From Actinomycetes bacterium (lineage in GTDB: Bacteria > Actinomycetota > Actinomycetes > Mycobacteriales > Micromonosporaceae), in contig JAJYSW010000195.1 in the NCBI GenBank assembly GCA_021793335.1, forward strand, positions 1-6,349: a DNA stretch of 6,349 nucleotides. The letters run 5' to 3'. Made by a program: the position numbers and the translations under genes. The notes under the pieces are model-generated. The model was not told where the DNA came from and did no database searches. It saw nothing but the letters and a program-made list of their open reading frames with translations. Of the stretch, positions 4,836-6,349 are shown piece by piece. Position 1 is the stretch's first letter. Every line of letters starts with the position of its first letter.

Positions 4836-6349
4836 CTAGGCGATCCCCAGATCGTCGACGAGCACCGAACCGCTCGCGGCCCCATCGAACACCAGCGACA
4901 CGGAGCGCAGATCGGCGGCGTCGAAATCCGCCTCGACCGCCTCGAAGTCGCTCAAGGGCAATCGATAGGACTGGAGCACCGGTTGGGTCAGCGCCGACTC
5001 GTGCATCCAACCGGCCTTCAAATACTGCGCGGAGAGCAAGTGGCGCAACGGCATGGTCGCAGCGAGCCGAAGCTCGGCCGTCCGCCCCGAGCCGTCGGTC
5101 AACCGCACTCCGATCGCATCGGCCAGTTCCTCGCCCTCGGTCATGGCCACGGCGTCGAACACGACGTGCGAGGGCGGATCGGTCGACGCCCCAGCGTCCA
5201 AGGCCGCGGTCAGGATCGGTTCGCGGCCGTCGTCCTCCCAGGCGAGCGAGTGGACCGAGTCCTCGCCCGGCCCGTTCCGCAGCGGCAGGGCGATGCGTTC
5301 GGCCTCGGCGAACCCCTCGACGGACACGGCGGACTCCTCCACCACGGTGTCCCCCGAGCCGGTGAACTGGCTGACGTAATCGGTCTCGGGCAGGAAGGCC
5401 GAAGCGGCACGATGGTCCTGGAGCAGACCGAGGTACGAGGCATCGTCCGCGAGCGTGGCCCGCAGGAACGAGGAGGCGTAGACCGCCGCGACCCGCCGCT
5501 GGTCCTCGGGGGCCATGAGCGTCTCGGTATCGAGGAAGAGCTTCGGGATGCCGTTCCCCACGTCGTGATCGCCCCACCCGCTGTTGAAATGGCCGTGGTT
5601 CGCCCGCCCGACGTAGAGGGCGGCCTTCACGAACGGCTCCGCTCCGGTGAACGAGACCCGCTCGTACTGGTCGAGCCCGCCGAAACCGGTGACGTCGGCA
5701 TCGTGGGAGCCCTGAATGGCCAGGTAGTTGACGTCTTCGAGCCGGATCGGCCCGCTCTGGGGGACGTATTGCCCCTCAGCGGGCGCGAGCGCCAGGAGCG
5801 AGCGGATGCCGAAACCATGGCCGAAGAGGGACGGGTCGAGATCGGGCGGCTCCTCGCCGGAATCGGTGTCGAGAGCATTGAGGTGGGCGGCCACGGCGAT
5901 CGCCTCGCCGCCGCGTGAATGTCCGATGAGGCCGATGCGTTCCATGTCCACGCGATCGGCGAACGGCGTCCCGCTCCCCCGGTTCCATTCGTCCCAGACG
6001 CGGAGGTGCTCCAGCAGCAGCCAGCCGCGTGCGAGATTCACGCCGGTGAGGCCGCCGGAGCGGTCGAGCGGGCCGGTGTTGAAGAAGTTCTGGTCGACCG
6101 AGACGGCGATGAAACCGTGGCCGGCGAGCAGCTCGCCGAGGTACTCGAAACCCTCCTCGGAGGCCACGGCGCCGCTCTTATTGCCGTGCACGATCAGTAC
6201 GAGCGGAAACGGCCCCTCGCCCTGCGGGTACCACACCATGCCGTTCAATGGCAGATGTTCGATGTCGAAGCCCCACAGGGATTCGCGTGCATCGTCCCAG
6301 CCGGTGACGAGCGGTGAGGCGTCCACCGTCGGCGTGGTCAGATCGGCCG
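4836..6349 (-). CDS. large alpha/beta hydrolase, 5' end outside the window (partial)
   Basis: The reading frame stays open to the window edge and the true start lies beyond 6349. A GTG at 6324-6326 is in frame but probably internal, because the sequence before it continues as ordinary coding sequence. Counting from that GTG, the hydrolase core spans about residues 28-300: PFPLVLIVHGN (39-49) with the oxyanion region; the nucleophile elbow GHSRGGEA with Ser137; GSHDADV with the probable acid Asp209; and NHGHFN with the probable His244. This is the pattern of bacterial polyester/cutinase-like and dienelactone-type hydrolases, in the chlorophyllase-like group. Residues from about 330 to 496 form an added, mainly beta-predicted region ending in VFDGAASGSVLVDDLGIA, reminiscent of galactose-binding-like sandwich modules. 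Serine hydrolase chemistry on an ester is likely; the substrate is unknown. Export cannot be judged without the N-terminus. Confidence 0.88.
   Translation of the reverse strand, partial: ADLTTPTVDASPLVTGWDDARESLWGFDIEHLPLNGMVWYPQGEGPFPLVLIVHGNKSGAVASEEGFEYLGELLAGHGFIAVSVDQNFFNTGPLDRSGGLTGVNLARGWLLLEHLRVWDEWNRGSGTPFADRVDMERIGLIGHSRGGEAIAVAAHLNALDTDSGEEPPDLDPSLFGHGFGIRSLLALAPAEGQYVPQSGPIRLEDVNYLAIQGSHDADVTGFGGLDQYERVSFTGAEPFVKAALYVGRANHGHFNSGWGDHDVGNGIPKLFLDTETLMAPEDQRRVAAVYASSFLRATLADDASYLGLLQDHRAASAFLPETDYVSQFTGSGDTVVEESAVSVEGFAEAERIALPLRNGPGEDSVHSLAWEDDGREPILTAALDAGASTDPPSHVVFDAVAMTEGEELADAIGVRLTDGSGRTAELRLAATMPLRHLLSAQYLKAGWMHESALTQPVLQSYRLPLSDFEAVEADFDAADLRSVSLVFDGAASGSVLVDDLGIA

Noticed and set aside
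3095..5365. 756-codon open frame on the + strand
   Set aside because: It crosses the transporter, the convergent junction and two minus-strand genes in other frames. Its translation is Arg/Pro/Ala-rich low-complexity sequence without any domain, as expected of shadow frames in high-GC DNA.
4446..5918. 490-codon open frame antisense to the hydrolase
   Set aside because: No recognisable motif; the opposite strand has a complete catalytic triad pattern and family-like sequence.

Overview
The window is high-GC DNA with strong G/C bias at third codon positions. It carries a CBM2-GH5 secreted cellulase, actinobacterial-style leaders and terminators, and an operator-like palindrome of the type bound by cellobiose-responsive LacI regulators (CebR/CelR). 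Together these point to a soil-type, plant-polymer-degrading actinomycete. Genus cannot be fixed from the sequence alone. I see no phage, insertion sequence, CRISPR, rRNA or tRNA.

Layout. (1) 1-252 is a leader or possibly the tail of an upstream gene; a strong Shine-Dalgarno at 240-245 sets the start of the next gene. (2) 253-1500 (+) encodes a PAPS-dependent sulfotransferase of the Sulfotransfer_3 type. (3) 1504-1542 is a long G+C-rich stem-loop between convergent genes, a likely bidirectional terminator. (4) 1547-2941 (-) encodes a secreted endoglucanase: signal peptide, CBM2, Asp-Pro-Thr linker, GH5 (subfamily 2-like) catalytic domain. (5) 2942-3149 is a divergent control region with a LacI-type operator, two neighbouring palindromes and promoter-like hexamers facing both ways. 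(6) 3150-4193 (+) encodes a ten-helix DMT/YdcZ (DUF606) transporter made of two homologous halves. (7) 4190-4214 is a small inverted repeat holding both stop codons of the next convergent pair. (8) 4211-4711 (-) encodes a GNAT acetyltransferase of the diamine/SSAT-like group. (9) 4836-6349 (-) is the 3' part of a large alpha/beta hydrolase whose 5' end lies outside the window.

How the genes work together. The cellulase would act outside the cell on beta-1,4-glucan and is probably derepressed by cello-oligosaccharide through a LacI-family repressor encoded elsewhere. The divergent transporter shares the control region and could be co-regulated, but its substrate is unknown. The sulfotransferase, acetyltransferase and hydrolase look like independent single-gene units; nothing in the sequence ties them into a pathway. 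I find no convincing undescribed multi-gene system. The most useful items for follow-up are the palindrome cluster at 3030-3075, the stop-codon stem-loop at 4190-4214, and the C-terminal extension of the hydrolase.
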